Shown piece after piece: positions 9,297 to 17,976 of a stretch of 64,000 nucleotides of DNA. Position numbers and translations under genes: made by a program. Positions within the stretch are counted from its first letter, which is position 1. Each line of letters starts with the position of its first letter. Below the pieces are notes generated by a model, which did not search any database, was not told where the DNA came from, and saw nothing but the letters and a program-made list of their open reading frames with translations. The DNA is from RGIG4140 sp045614025 (lineage in GTDB: Bacteria > Pseudomonadota > Alphaproteobacteria > CAAHEQ01 > UBA3637): contig JAZLCE010000015.1 in assembly GCA_045614025.1 (NCBI GenBank), forward strand, positions 1 to 64,000, given 5' to 3'.

Positions 9297-11963
9297 ATGA
9301 CAAAATGGGTTTATACTTTTGGTGACGGTGTTGCAGAAGGCGATGCCTCTATGAAAAACTTGTTGGGTGGTAAAGGCGCTAACTTGGCAGAAATGAGCCG
9401 CGTTGGTGTTCCTGTTCCTCCAGGTTTTACAATCACAACAGAAGTGTGTACATATTATTATGCAAACAATCATTCATATCCAGCTGAATTAAAAGACCAA
9501 GTTTTGGCTGCTCTTGCTGGTATTGAAGAAAAAATGGGCAGCAAATTCGGCGATCCGAAAAACCCACTTTTATTCTCAGTTCGTTCAGGCGCTCGCGTTT
9601 CAATGCCTGGTATGATGGATACAGTTTTAAACCTTGGTTTAAACGATGAAACAGTTGTTGGTTTAGCTGAACGTTCTGGCAATGCAAAATTTGCTTATGA
9701 CAGCTACCGCCGTTTTATCCAAATGTATGCTGACGTTGTTATGGGTGTTCACAGCTCAAAATTTGAAGCTGTTTTAGATCGCGTTCGCGAAGAAAATGGT
9801 TATCAATTTGACAACCAAATGACTGTTGAACAATTAAAAGAAGTTATTAAAGAATATAAAGAAATCTGCGTCAACGATGGTCACCCACTTCCACAAGATC
9901 CATTTGAACAATTGTGGGGCGGTATCGGCGCTGTGTTCTCATCATGGATGGTTGACCGCGCTATTTACTATCGCAAACTGAACAACATCCCAGGTGATTG
10001 GGGTACAGCTGTTAACGTTCAAACAATGGTGTTCGGTAACTATGGTGACACATCTGCAACAGGTGTTTGCTTCTCACGTGACCCTGCAACAGGTGAAAAC
10101 TATTTCTATGGTGAATACCTCAAAAACGCTCAAGGTGAAGACGTTGTTGCCGGTATTCGCACACCACAACCAATGACAAAACTTGTTAAAGAACGTTCAG
10201 GCACAGATATGCCATGTATGGAAGAAGAATTCCCAGTTCTTTTCAAAGAATTGTCAGACATTCGCGCTAAATTAGAAGATCATTACAAAGATATGCAAGA
10301 TATGGAATTCACAATCCAAGACGGCAAACTTTGGATGCTTCAAACACGTAATGGTAAAAGAACAGGTACAGCAGCTCTTCGTATCGCTGTTGAAATGGTG
10401 AAAGAAGGTTTAATTGACAAAAAAACAGCAATTATGCGTGTTGAAGCTGCTCAATTAGATCAATTATTACACCCAATGTTCGACAAATCAGAAAAACGTG
10501 TTGTTTTAACAAGCGGTTTACCTGCTTCTCCAGGTGCTGCTGTTGGTGAAGCTGTTTTCTCAGCTGAAGATGCTGAAAAAGCTGCTGAAGCTGGCAAAAA
10601 AGTTATCTTGGTTCGTATTGAAACATCACCTGAAGATATCGCAGGTATGCACGTTTCTCAAGGTATTTTAACAGCTCGTGGCGGTATGACAAGTCACGCT
10701 GCCGTTGTTGCTCGTGGTATGGGTAAACCTTGCGTTTCTGGCGTTTCTGCTTTACGTATTGATTATGATGCAAAAACTCTCACAGTTGGTGACACAGTTA
10801 TTAAAGAAGGCGACATGCTTTCAATCGATGGAACAACTGGTGAAGTTATGGCTGGTGGTTTGAAACTTGTTCTCCCTGAAATGACAGGTAACTTCGGTGA
10901 ATTCATGACATGGGTTGATGAAGTTCGCACTCTTGGCGTTCGCACAAATGCTGAAACACCATTAGATGCAAAAACAGCTCGTGATTTTGGTGCTGAAGGT
11001 ATTGGTTTGTGCCGTACAGAACATATGTTCTTCGACCCAGCACGTATTAACCACATGCGTCAAATGATTTTATCTGACACAGTTGAAGCAAGAAGAGCTG
11101 CTCTTGCAAAACTCTTGCCATATCAACGTCAAGACTTTACAGACTTGTTCACAATCATGGAAGGTTTACCAGTAACAATTCGTTTCTTAGACCCACCATT
11201 GCATGAATTCTTACCAAACAAAAAAGAAGAACAAGCTGAAATCGCTCGTGAACTCGGTGTTTCTGTTGAAGAAATTGCAGCACGTACAGCAAAATTACAC
11301 GAAGCCAACCCAATGCTTGGCCACCGTGGTTGCCGTTTAGGTGTTACATACCCAGAAATCAACGAAATGCAAGCTCGTGCTGTTTTTGAAGCCGCTGTTG
11401 AAGTTATGAACAAAACAGGTCGCACAATCGTTCCTGAAATCATGATTCCATTAGTCGGAACAAAGAAAGAATTAGATTTAGCTAAAGCAGTTGTTGTTGC
11501 AGTTGCTGATGCTGTTATGGCTGAAAAAGGCGTTAAATTCGAATACCATGTTGGTACAATGATCGAATTACCACGCGCTGCTATCACAGCTGATAAAATT
11601 GCTGAATCAGCAGAATTCTTCAGCTTTGGTACAAACGACTTAACTCAAACAACTTTGGGTATGAGCCGTGACGATGCTGGTTCATTCTTACCAGAATACG
11701 TTCAAAAAGGCATCTATGCTCGTGATCCATTTGCATCACTTGATCAAGAAGGTGTTGGCGCTTTGGTTGACATTGCCGTTCAAAAAGGTAAAGCAACTCG
11801 TCCAAACATCAAACTTGGTATCTGTGGTGAACATGGTGGTGATCCAGAAACAATTGATTTCTGCCACAGAGTTGGTTTGACATATGTGTCTTGCTCACCA
11901 TATCGTGTTCCAATTGCACGTTTGGCAGCAGCACAAGCAGCCGTTCGCAACGAAAAGAAATAA
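9297..11963 (+). CDS. ppdK: Pyruvate, phosphate dikinase
   Basis: An 888-residue protein of typical bacterial PPDK length. The N-terminal ATP-grasp domain starts at GGKGANLAEM. The central phosphohistidine domain has GGMTSHAAVVARG with catalytic His467. The C-terminal PEP/pyruvate barrel has GICGEHGG with the catalytic cysteine near 843. It interconverts pyruvate, ATP and phosphate with PEP, AMP and pyrophosphate, allowing PPi-linked glycolysis or gluconeogenesis. Codon use is strongly biased to GGT, GTT, CGT and CCA, and more GC-rich than most neighbours, which suggests high expression. It has its own promoter and terminator. Confidence 0.97.
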   Translation: MTKWVYTFGDGVAEGDASMKNLLGGKGANLAEMSRVGVPVPPGFTITTEVCTYYYANNHSYPAELKDQVLAALAGIEEKMGSKFGDPKNPLLFSVRSGARVSMPGMMDTVLNLGLNDETVVGLAERSGNAKFAYDSYRRFIQMYADVVMGVHSSKFEAVLDRVREENGYQFDNQMTVEQLKEVIKEYKEICVNDGHPLPQDPFEQLWGGIGAVFSSWMVDRAIYYRKLNNIPGDWGTAVNVQTMVFGNYGDTSATGVCFSRDPATGENYFYGEYLKNAQGEDVVAGIRTPQPMTKLVKERSGTDMPCMEEEFPVLFKELSDIRAKLEDHYKDMQDMEFTIQDGKLWMLQTRNGKRTGTAALRIAVEMVKEGLIDKKTAIMRVEAAQLDQLLHPMFDKSEKRVVLTSGLPASPGAAVGEAVFSAEDAEKAAEAGKKVILVRIETSPEDIAGMHVSQGILTARGGMTSHAAVVARGMGKPCVSGVSALRIDYDAKTLTVGDTVIKEGDMLSIDGTTGEVMAGGLKLVLPEMTGNFGEFMTWVDEVRTLGVRTNAETPLDAKTARDFGAEGIGLCRTEHMFFDPARINHMRQMILSDTVEARRAALAKLLPYQRQDFTDLFTIMEGLPVTIRFLDPPLHEFLPNKKEEQAEIARELGVSVEEIAARTAKLHEANPMLGHRGCRLGVTYPEINEMQARAVFEAAVEVMNKTGRTIVPEIMIPLVGTKKELDLAKAVVVAVADAVMAEKGVKFEYHVGTMIELPRAAITADKIAESAEFFSFGTNDLTQTTLGMSRDDAGSFLPEYVQKGIYARDPFASLDQEGVGALVDIAVQKGKATRPNIKLGICGEHGGDPETIDFCHRVGLTYVSCSPYRVPIARLAAAQAAVRNEKK

Positions 11964-11982
11964 GCACTAGCTTAACTCTTTT

Positions 11983-12013
11983 AATCCCCTGCCCTTGGTG
12001 GGGGATTTTTTTT
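11983..12013 (+). terminator. Rho-independent terminator of ppdK
   Basis: AATCCCC and GGGGATT form a stem around TGCCCTTGGTG, followed by a long T run, 20 bases after the ppdK stop. Confidence 0.85.
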
Positions 12014-12060
12014 ATTTTATTATCATTTCACCCAAAATATCTTTAATAAAAAAACACCTC

Positions 12061-12089
12061 TTGCTTTCAATACATGAATCTGTTAACAT
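12061..12089 (+). promoter_or_regulatory. Promoter of the unknown gene at 12122, with an internal GANTC site
   Basis: TTGCTT, a 17-base spacer and TAACAT, extended by TGT. The spacer contains GAATC at 12076-12080, a CcrM-type methylation site immediately before the extended -10. About 27 bases separate the predicted start of transcription from the ATG. Confidence 0.5.
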
Positions 12090-12121
12090 AAAGAAAACCA
12101 AATAAAAAAATGGAGAAAAAA

Positions 12122-13096
12122 ATGGCAAACATTGAAATGGCTCTTTCAAAATTTATCAAAGAAGATAACCCAAACATAAAATTGATTATAGATGAAAAGA
12201 AAATTCCAAACACTGCGTTTTTACACAACTCTATTCAATCTGATAATCGAACATTCTTCTTCGGTGAAGAAAATAATCGTGTTGATTATGAATTGATTTC
12301 TTCTGTTTATTTAATGGATTATCAGTTTAAAAACCAAAATGAAACTTTTGGAAACAAACATCCGTTTGCTAGCAATTTCAATATTCCAACATTGCTCGGA
12401 AATGATGGCATTTTATTTTCAAAAGAAGGAAGCACACTTTTTCGCGTTTCTTTAGATGCATCTAATCCTTGTTTTCAAGAAATCAATTTGAAAAACAATA
12501 AAGTTTCATTAATGCCTCTTTCCAAAGCCAATGAAATGGTTTCAAATTGGCTTAAAACAGATGCTTCAACAGCAGAAGCTGTTTCTGCAAAACTTGCAAA
12601 AATTTATTCCAAAACTCCAAAATCAAAACTAATAAAACCAAAAGAAAAAAAGATATTCCCTCATTTTTCAGATATTTACCGCTATTTCGGTTTAAAAGAT
12701 TGTTTTAACCGAGGATCAAAACAATTTACATTAATTAGCAATAATTTTCCAATTCCCCCTGTTTTAACAAAAGGGAAAAAATTAATTTTCAAAAAAAACA
12801 ATATTTTTTATAAAATTGAATTTGGGAATAAAATTTCATTTGAACGTGTTTCTGATTTAGGACACTTTTTAATGACGCGAAATGAATTAACAGGATTTTT
12901 AAATGAAATCAAAAAACATAGACTTTTCAATGAAAAAACAAATGCCGTTTGTTCCGCATTGAACGTCATCTATCGCCAAAATGTTGCACCTGAATTTTTG
13001 AAAACAAAAAATGATCAAATTCCTGTTAAAACCCCTCCTCGTCCCACAGAAAATAATTTATATCTTTTACGAACAGGATTAGATAAAACCGCATAA
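12122..13096 (+). CDS. Protein of unknown function
   Basis: A 324-residue protein that I do not recognise. I start it at the ATG at 12122 (MANIEMALSKF) because GGAG lies 6 bases upstream; an in-frame ATG at 12110 overlaps that ribosome-binding site. No signal peptide, membrane segment or catalytic motif is visible. The first half contains FFFGEENNRVDYELI. The middle is lysine-rich (about 146-182), followed by a second half with repeated short hydrophobic beta-like stretches (KKLIFKKNNIFYKIEF). It ends 14 bases before the Nudix gene and shares its direction. Composition fits the genome, so no sign of recent transfer. Confidence 0.7.
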   Translation: MANIEMALSKFIKEDNPNIKLIIDEKKIPNTAFLHNSIQSDNRTFFFGEENNRVDYELISSVYLMDYQFKNQNETFGNKHPFASNFNIPTLLGNDGILFSKEGSTLFRVSLDASNPCFQEINLKNNKVSLMPLSKANEMVSNWLKTDASTAEAVSAKLAKIYSKTPKSKLIKPKEKKIFPHFSDIYRYFGLKDCFNRGSKQFTLISNNFPIPPVLTKGKKLIFKKNNIFYKIEFGNKISFERVSDLGHFLMTRNELTGFLNEIKKHRLFNEKTNAVCSALNVIYRQNVAPEFLKTKNDQIPVKTPPRPTENNLYLLRTGLDKTA

Positions 13097-13110
13097 CAAA
13101 AGGATTTTTT

Positions 13111-13518
13111 ATGATAGAAATTTCAATGGCCATTGTTGTATGTGACAACAAAATTTTAATCGCTCAACGCAAAAAAGGTAAATTTCCTGAACTTTTATGG
13201 GAATTCCCTGGTGGAAAACTTGAAAAAGGCGAAACTCTTCAAGAATGCGTGATCAGAGAATTCAAAGAAGAAATGGAAAAAGAAATAATTGTTCATGATC
13301 TTTTCATGAGTCATATTCATACCTATCCTGAAAAAGGGGATTTTCAACTTCATGCTTTTTGGGCAACTTCAGAAAATCAAATTTTGCCTGCATTATATGA
13401 GCATAATGATGCAAAATGGATTTCATTATCTGAATTAGATAATTATGAGTTTTGCCCAGCAGATGAACCTTTCATTAATGCTTTAAAAAAACTCAATAAG
13501 TTACCAAATTTTAAATAA
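13111..13518 (+). CDS. mutT: Nudix hydrolase, MutT-like (8-oxo-dGTP diphosphatase)
   Basis: A 135-residue protein with the MutT layout: N-terminal strand (ISMAIVVCDNKILIAQR), then the Nudix box GGKLEKGETLQE followed by REFKEEM. The usual glycine after the REUXEE core is replaced by glutamate (EEMEKEI instead of EExG), while the metal-binding glutamates are kept. The C-terminal FWATSENQI and DAKWISLSELDNYEFCPAD follow the MutT pattern of a tryptophan and a late FxxAD segment. MutT removes oxidised dGTP to prevent transversions. It may be co-transcribed with the unknown gene just upstream. Confidence 0.8.
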   Translation: MIEISMAIVVCDNKILIAQRKKGKFPELLWEFPGGKLEKGETLQECVIREFKEEMEKEIIVHDLFMSHIHTYPEKGDFQLHAFWATSENQILPALYEHNDAKWISLSELDNYEFCPADEPFINALKKLNKLPNFK

Positions 13519-13639
13519 AATTTTCAATAGCCCTAAAGAGAAATCTTGGTCTATTTTTTTATTATTTTTCTCTAAATTGAAAAAAACACATTTTTTTCGA
13601 AAAAAAGAGAGAAAAAAAACATTATTTGACAAAAAAATA

Positions 13640-13668
13640 TTTACCAAACAAAAAAATTTTGATATAAT
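13640..13668 (+). promoter_or_regulatory. Promoter of the LamG/prepilin unit
   Basis: TTTACC, a 17-base spacer and a perfect TATAAT with extended TGA. A second TATAAT begins at 13671. The leader carries GGGGGA just before the ATG at 13705. The surrounding 13519-13704 is extremely A/T-rich with no gene. Confidence 0.6.
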
Positions 13669-13704
13669 ATTATAATAAAGGGTATAACAAATTGGGGGAT
13701 TTAA

Positions 13705-15177
13705 ATGATATTTTGGACAACTGTTTTAACTTTCATAATTGGCTTGATGGTAACAATGTTGTTTCCAAGAACTGACCGCGTTAATGTTGAAGAACTTCCT
13801 GTTTCTGAAGCATATGTTGCCAGTTTTGTTGCACAACACCAATTTGCCCGAGATTATGCTGATCAAATATCTCTTACCCTCCCCTATATTCAACCCATTG
13901 CAGGAAGCGATAAACCAAGCGGTGATGCAGCCCATATTCATATATTCAAAGATGAATTTGATGATCTTGAAAATGGATATATGCCCAAAATGATGCCTGA
14001 TTATGTTTCTAGAAAAACTTTCCCAACTGATGGATCTTACACATCCGCTATTGTTTGTATGGATGGCTTAGATAAAACTGTTTCTTCTGGCGAAACTGAA
14101 ACAAATGTTTATGGGAATGTTGTTTCTTGCAAAACGCCCGTTCAAACATTTAAATATGTTTTAACATATGGGGCATTATTCCCCCAAAACCAAGTTCAAC
14201 ATAATCTTTATAAAACCAGATTAGACACATCTGTTGGGAAAAACGAAATTCAACGCAATCATATTTTATGGGAAAAAGCCTTAGCAAAAAGAACAAAGGG
14301 AGATCCTGATTGTGGCTATATCGGTATTGAATCAAATCTACCCTATATTTTTTCCGTTGATGGCAAAAAAAGAAGAATTCCTTTTAATCTATATAAAGTT
14401 TTTGACGATAATGGATACTTTCCTGATGACTCGACATATGATTATCAACCAATTTTTTGCATTACTCCTGTTAATTCTCCCTATATTGCAGATGGGTTAA
14501 TGTATCATTTCGATAGTGCAATGAATAATAAGAATGAACACGGAGCCCCAATCCATAATGATAAAAAAACTGGATGGCTTGATATTATTTCTCAAACAGA
14601 GGTAAACTTCATTAATTCAACAGCTGAATCTATATGGAATCCAAATAAAGATATTCCTTTAGCCATGGCAAGTGATATTTATCTCAGCATTCCAAAAACA
14701 AATGCTGGAACATCAATAAATAGAGAATTTACACTTTCTTTCGTTGCACAATTTGATCAACATGATCCAAATGGGTCTGAAGCGCCTCTTTTTTCAACAA
14801 ACACGGGGGCTTATCCTTATATCTTAGCTAAATATAAATCTGGTCAATTAACCGTTTCCATATATAAATCATCCGATCAAAAAATCGGGGAAATTCAAAC
14901 CATAATTCCTTATAGCATTACTGCTATTTCTTATGTTATTGGACCAAGATTCCATCATCTTTTTGTTAATGGGAGAAAAGTTGCTTCTGAAACATTTGCA
15001 AATGACACATACTTTAGTGGTATTTCATCCCCATCAATTTTCATTGGGGCGTCCCCTCATAATTCAACCAACAAACTCAATGCAGATATGTATAACATAA
15101 AAATATATAATCGAGCATTAAATATGGATGAAATTCAACATAATTTAAACACAGAGAAAAAACGTTATAATTTTTAA
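13705..15177 (+). CDS. Membrane-anchored protein with C-terminal LamG/concanavalin-like domain
   Basis: A 490-residue protein. One hydrophobic segment at residues 2-20 (FWTTVLTFIIGLMVTMLF) is followed by a long extracytoplasmic region. The last 170 residues look like a LamG jelly-roll: SREFTLSFVAQFDQ-like strands, HHLFVNGRKVASE, then IKIYNRALNMDEIQHN, the end motif typical of that fold. Such domains often bind glycans or proteins. The N-terminal two-thirds is unrecognised and contains scattered cysteines. The 18-base gap to the prepilin-like gene, which has its own perfect ribosome-binding site, suggests a shared surface structure. It could itself be a pseudopilin, but no clear prepilin peptidase site is seen. 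Confidence 0.65.
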   Translation: MIFWTTVLTFIIGLMVTMLFPRTDRVNVEELPVSEAYVASFVAQHQFARDYADQISLTLPYIQPIAGSDKPSGDAAHIHIFKDEFDDLENGYMPKMMPDYVSRKTFPTDGSYTSAIVCMDGLDKTVSSGETETNVYGNVVSCKTPVQTFKYVLTYGALFPQNQVQHNLYKTRLDTSVGKNEIQRNHILWEKALAKRTKGDPDCGYIGIESNLPYIFSVDGKKRRIPFNLYKVFDDNGYFPDDSTYDYQPIFCITPVNSPYIADGLMYHFDSAMNNKNEHGAPIHNDKKTGWLDIISQTEVNFINSTAESIWNPNKDIPLAMASDIYLSIPKTNAGTSINREFTLSFVAQFDQHDPNGSEAPLFSTNTGAYPYILAKYKSGQLTVSIYKSSDQKIGEIQTIIPYSITAISYVIGPRFHHLFVNGRKVASETFANDTYFSGISSPSIFIGASPHNSTNKLNADMYNIKIYNRALNMDEIQHNLNTEKKRYNF

Positions 15178-15195
15178 AAATTAAAGGAGGCAAAC

Positions 15196-16998
15196 ATGAA
15201 TAAGAAACTAAAAAACCAAGAAAAAGGCTCCGTTCTTATTGAAGTTATCGCTGTTGTTGCCCTTTTAGGGGTTATGGGTCCGCTTCTTTTTAAACAAGTT
15301 GCTGACAGAAACGAAGAAGTGGAAAATATCAATATTGCCTCTGAAATGCGCATTATGAAAGAAGCTTTTTCTTCATATATCATGAACTATCACTCTGAAA
15401 TAGCGTGCACGAATGGAACTTGCACACCAAATCTTTCAATAGTTAAATCTTACTTACCTGCTGGCTTTGAAGACACATCTAATGGCTACTCTTTCACTAT
15501 TTTGCAAAATGAATCAAAACAAGGCAGCAGCTCTTTGCAAGGATTTATTATTCCAAACCTGGGTTCTTTAGGCCTTGAAGGACTTGGCTTAAAACGCGTT
15601 GCTAGAATTGCAACACTTATTGGAGCTGATGCAGGTATTTTAAGAAAAGGAAGAACAGAAATTAATGGAACTGGTGGCGCATGGCAACTTGATGAAGCAG
15701 AAACAGCTAAATTATTCCCAAATCCCACAACCGATCATTACTTTTTAGCAACAACGGGCATTGATACATATGTTCCAACGGTTAGATATGAAGATTTTGA
15801 TCAAGAAAATATTTTATTACCTGATCAAGGTTTTGTTAGCAGACGCTTACATGCATGGAACCTCTTTTCCGTTGGACAAGTTGATAGTGCTGCCAGCAAT
15901 ACTTGTTTTGAATTAAGACATAATAGCACAACAGCGGGTGCAGATGGCATTACAACCGCTCAAAGTGATGCCATTAAAATGCCTGGTGAAAATGGCTGTG
16001 ACCCATTATTTTGGGTTGCTGCTGAAGGTGACTTTGCAGGAAATGTATTTGTTAAAAATCAATTACATATGCGTTCAAGTCCAACAGGAACAACTTCTGT
16101 TTTAATCTCAAGCGAACCAATTGCAGATGATCCAAAACCATCATCCATTTTAATTGAAGGCACACAAACAACTTCAAACATGCCATCTATTAATGAAAAT
16201 AAAAAAAGACGAATTGTTGTTTATACTGCTAATGGCAAAGAAGCCCTTGTGATTAATGGTCAAGGTGAAATTATAGCCAGAGGTGTTAATCGTTTAAGCA
16301 GCAGTCAAACCATGTCTGGTAAAAATGATGAAGTTGAAACGCTCACCATTAAAAATGGCCGCATTGAATCTAACGAAAAAGCAAAAAATGCAACCCAAGC
16401 TGCTGGATCAGATCAAGCATATCGAGTTGATCCAAGTCACATTTCCGTTATGGGAGATATTCGTCTTGAAAGCCGTGGTGGCGCAAAACTGAGTGATCTT
16501 TTACCACAATATCAACTCAAAGAAATTACAACTATTACCAGTGAAAATTACAACCCAACTCTTTCAAATACAATTGATATGCCTACATGCCCGAACATGC
16601 ATGTTCCAGCAATTGTTGTAACACCACTTCAATGGCATCAAATCTCAGAAAAAGATATTACCAATAGCGTTGTTAAAAATATAAAAACACAAAACGATGG
16701 TAACTTAGAAGTTAAAACAGAGATGATTCCAAATGCTTATCCTATTTTGCCACGCATTGAAATTAAATATAACACGGATGTAACTAAATATTATCATTCA
16801 GCAAACACATCATCAGATACAAAATCTTGGATTGTTAACTTATCCTATGATCAAAATGATTCTGCAGTTGCTGACGTTACTGAAATTACAACTCCAATCA
16901 CTGCATTAGTTCATACTTATTGTGTTTACACAGGAGGTGATGGTTCTAGTTATGTTTCAGATCGAGCAGATGATGCTTCTTCAATTGTTGGCAATTAA
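15196..16998 (+). CDS. Very large type IV prepilin-like protein
   Basis: A 600-residue protein with a class III signal: basic leader, then G11 followed by SVLIE and a hydrophobic stretch VIAVVALLGVMGPLLF, with glutamate at +5 of the predicted mature protein. A long amphipathic helix (ADRNEEVENINIASEMRIM) follows, as in pilins. Ordinary pilins are 130-200 residues; this length recalls PilV-type minor pilins with large adhesive C-termini. The C-terminal part has MPTCPNMHVP and a late cysteine in HTYCVYTGG. An AGGAGG ribosome-binding site precedes the ATG. No assembly ATPase, prepilin peptidase or secretin lies nearby. Function as a minor pilin or adhesin is inference. Confidence 0.65.
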   Translation: MNKKLKNQEKGSVLIEVIAVVALLGVMGPLLFKQVADRNEEVENINIASEMRIMKEAFSSYIMNYHSEIACTNGTCTPNLSIVKSYLPAGFEDTSNGYSFTILQNESKQGSSSLQGFIIPNLGSLGLEGLGLKRVARIATLIGADAGILRKGRTEINGTGGAWQLDEAETAKLFPNPTTDHYFLATTGIDTYVPTVRYEDFDQENILLPDQGFVSRRLHAWNLFSVGQVDSAASNTCFELRHNSTTAGADGITTAQSDAIKMPGENGCDPLFWVAAEGDFAGNVFVKNQLHMRSSPTGTTSVLISSEPIADDPKPSSILIEGTQTTSNMPSINENKKRRIVVYTANGKEALVINGQGEIIARGVNRLSSSQTMSGKNDEVETLTIKNGRIESNEKAKNATQAAGSDQAYRVDPSHISVMGDIRLESRGGAKLSDLLPQYQLKEITTITSENYNPTLSNTIDMPTCPNMHVPAIVVTPLQWHQISEKDITNSVVKNIKTQNDGNLEVKTEMIPNAYPILPRIEIKYNTDVTKYYHSANTSSDTKSWIVNLSYDQNDSAVADVTEITTPITALVHTYCVYTGGDGSSYVSDRADDASSIVGN

Positions 16999-17027
16999 AA
17001 AAGAAGAAGTTTTAAATTGCTAACTTT

Positions 17028-17054
17028 AGGCCCTTCTTTTAGAAGGGCCTTTTG
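17028..17054 (+). terminator. Rho-independent terminator after the prepilin-like gene
   Basis: AGGCCCTTCT and AGAAGGGCCT form a perfect 10-bp stem with a TTT loop, followed by TTTTG. Confidence 0.88.
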
Positions 17055-17092
17055 TTATTCTCCCCCCTACTTTATAAATTTTAAACAATAAA

Positions 17093-17122
17093 AAAACCGT
17101 TCTGTTTTCAGAACGGTTTTTC
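17093..17122 (-). terminator. Rho-independent terminator of rpsD
   Basis: AAAAACCGTTCTG and CAGAACGGTTTTT pair around TTTT, a 13-bp stem. It lies 16 bases after the rpsD stop and also faces the plus-strand terminator, so convergent transcripts are both stopped. Confidence 0.88.
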
Positions 17123-17137
17123 TTATCCAGATACTGA

Positions 17138-17752
17138 TTAACGAGAATAGAATTCGATAACCAAGTTTGGTTCCATTTGTGTTGCATATGGAATATCTGC
17201 TAATTGAGGAACGCGGATAAATTTACCTGTTCCTGCTTTTGCATCAACTTCCATATATTCTGGAACTTCACGATCTGTTGCTGCCAAAGCATCAATGACT
17301 AAAGCCATTTCTTTTGCTTTTGAACGAATTGAAATTTCATCACCTGGTTTAACCAAATATGATGGAATGTTTACTTTTTTACCATTAACAAGAACATGAC
17401 CATGGTTTACAAACTGACGAGCAGCAAAAACTGATGGAACAAATTTCATGCGGTAAACAACTGAATCTAAGCGTGTTTCCAAAATACCAACCAAGTTTTC
17501 AGAGCTATCGCCTTTACGACGAACAGCTTCAGCATAATACTTGCGCAATTGTTTTTCTGAAACGTTGCCGTAAACACCTTTTAATTTTTGTTTAGCGTGC
17601 AACTGAACACCATAGTCCGTTAATTTTTTACGGTTAGCGCCGTGTTGACCAGGACCGTAATTTCTTTTTTCAACAGGGCTTTTTGCTTTACCCCAGAGGT
17701 TAACGCCTAAACGACGATCAATTTTAAATTTAGAACTTAATCTTTTTGACAT
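17138..17752 (-). CDS. rpsD: 30S ribosomal protein S4
   Basis: A 204-residue protein starting MSKRLSSKFKIDRRLG, close to the normal S4 length. The S4 RNA-binding domain is visible in LDSVVYRMKFVPSVFAARQF and HVLVNGKKVNIPS, and the C-terminal LVIEFYSR is typical. S4 nucleates 30S assembly. I start it at 17752, after a GAAAGG ribosome-binding site. A longer open frame reaching 17842 from a TTG would translate the structured leader and adds residues unlike S4. It is transcribed alone from its own promoter, as often in alphaproteobacteria where rpsD is outside the alpha operon. Confidence 0.97.
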   Translation of the reverse strand: MSKRLSSKFKIDRRLGVNLWGKAKSPVEKRNYGPGQHGANRKKLTDYGVQLHAKQKLKGVYGNVSEKQLRKYYAEAVRRKGDSSENLVGILETRLDSVVYRMKFVPSVFAARQFVNHGHVLVNGKKVNIPSYLVKPGDEISIRSKAKEMALVIDALAATDREVPEYMEVDAKAGTGKFIRVPQLADIPYATQMEPNLVIEFYSR

Positions 17753-17888
17753 AGTATACCTTTCTTTTATAGCCGGAGTCTTTGTAAAAGAAGAAAACAA
17801 AAACCCCTTGTTGTCCCCGATAGTCTTTAGCCGAATTGCCAAAGCGTGGCCCTAACCTATTGTTAACACCCGCATTCTCAGGGAATGG
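17753..17888 (-). promoter_or_regulatory. Structured, GC-rich 5' leader of rpsD
   Basis: About 135 bases between the predicted transcription start and the ATG. Bases 17821-17880 are about 47% GC, clearly above the A/T-rich surroundings. Helices visible: CATTC with GAATG around a 5-base loop (17873-17887); a composite stem ATAG/CTAT plus TTAG/CTAA (17820-17823 with 17857-17860, 17827-17830 with 17852-17855) enclosing GCCA/TGGC around CGCTT (17838-17850). A GAGTC site lies at 17776-17780. An S4 autoregulatory leader is a reasonable inference; a separate small RNA is also possible. Confidence 0.5.
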
Positions 17889-17893
17889 CCTGT

Positions 17894-17922
17894 ATTTTAC
17901 ACAAAAAATCTTTAAAAGTCAA
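17894..17922 (-). promoter_or_regulatory. Promoter of rpsD
   Basis: On the minus strand TTGACT, a 17-base spacer and TAAAAT, with TGTG before the -10. Close to the sigma-70 consensus. It lies between the end of the diaminopimelate dehydrogenase gene and the rpsD leader. Confidence 0.8.
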
Positions 17923-17976
17923 GAGGTTTTTATATTATAAAAAAAGCTCTCATTTTTGAAGGCTTTTTTTCTTTTA

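Noticed and set aside
13626..13668. Perfect TTGACA upstream of TATAAT as a promoter
   Set aside because: The spacer would be 31 bases. TTTACC at 13640 with a 17-base spacer is the better -35.
15196..16998. Shufflon-type invertible pilin segments
   Set aside because: No repeated recombination sites or recombinase gene were seen near the large prepilin-like gene.
17753..17842. 30-residue N-terminal extension of S4
   Set aside because: It has a TTG start, translates the structured leader and is absent from normal S4 proteins.
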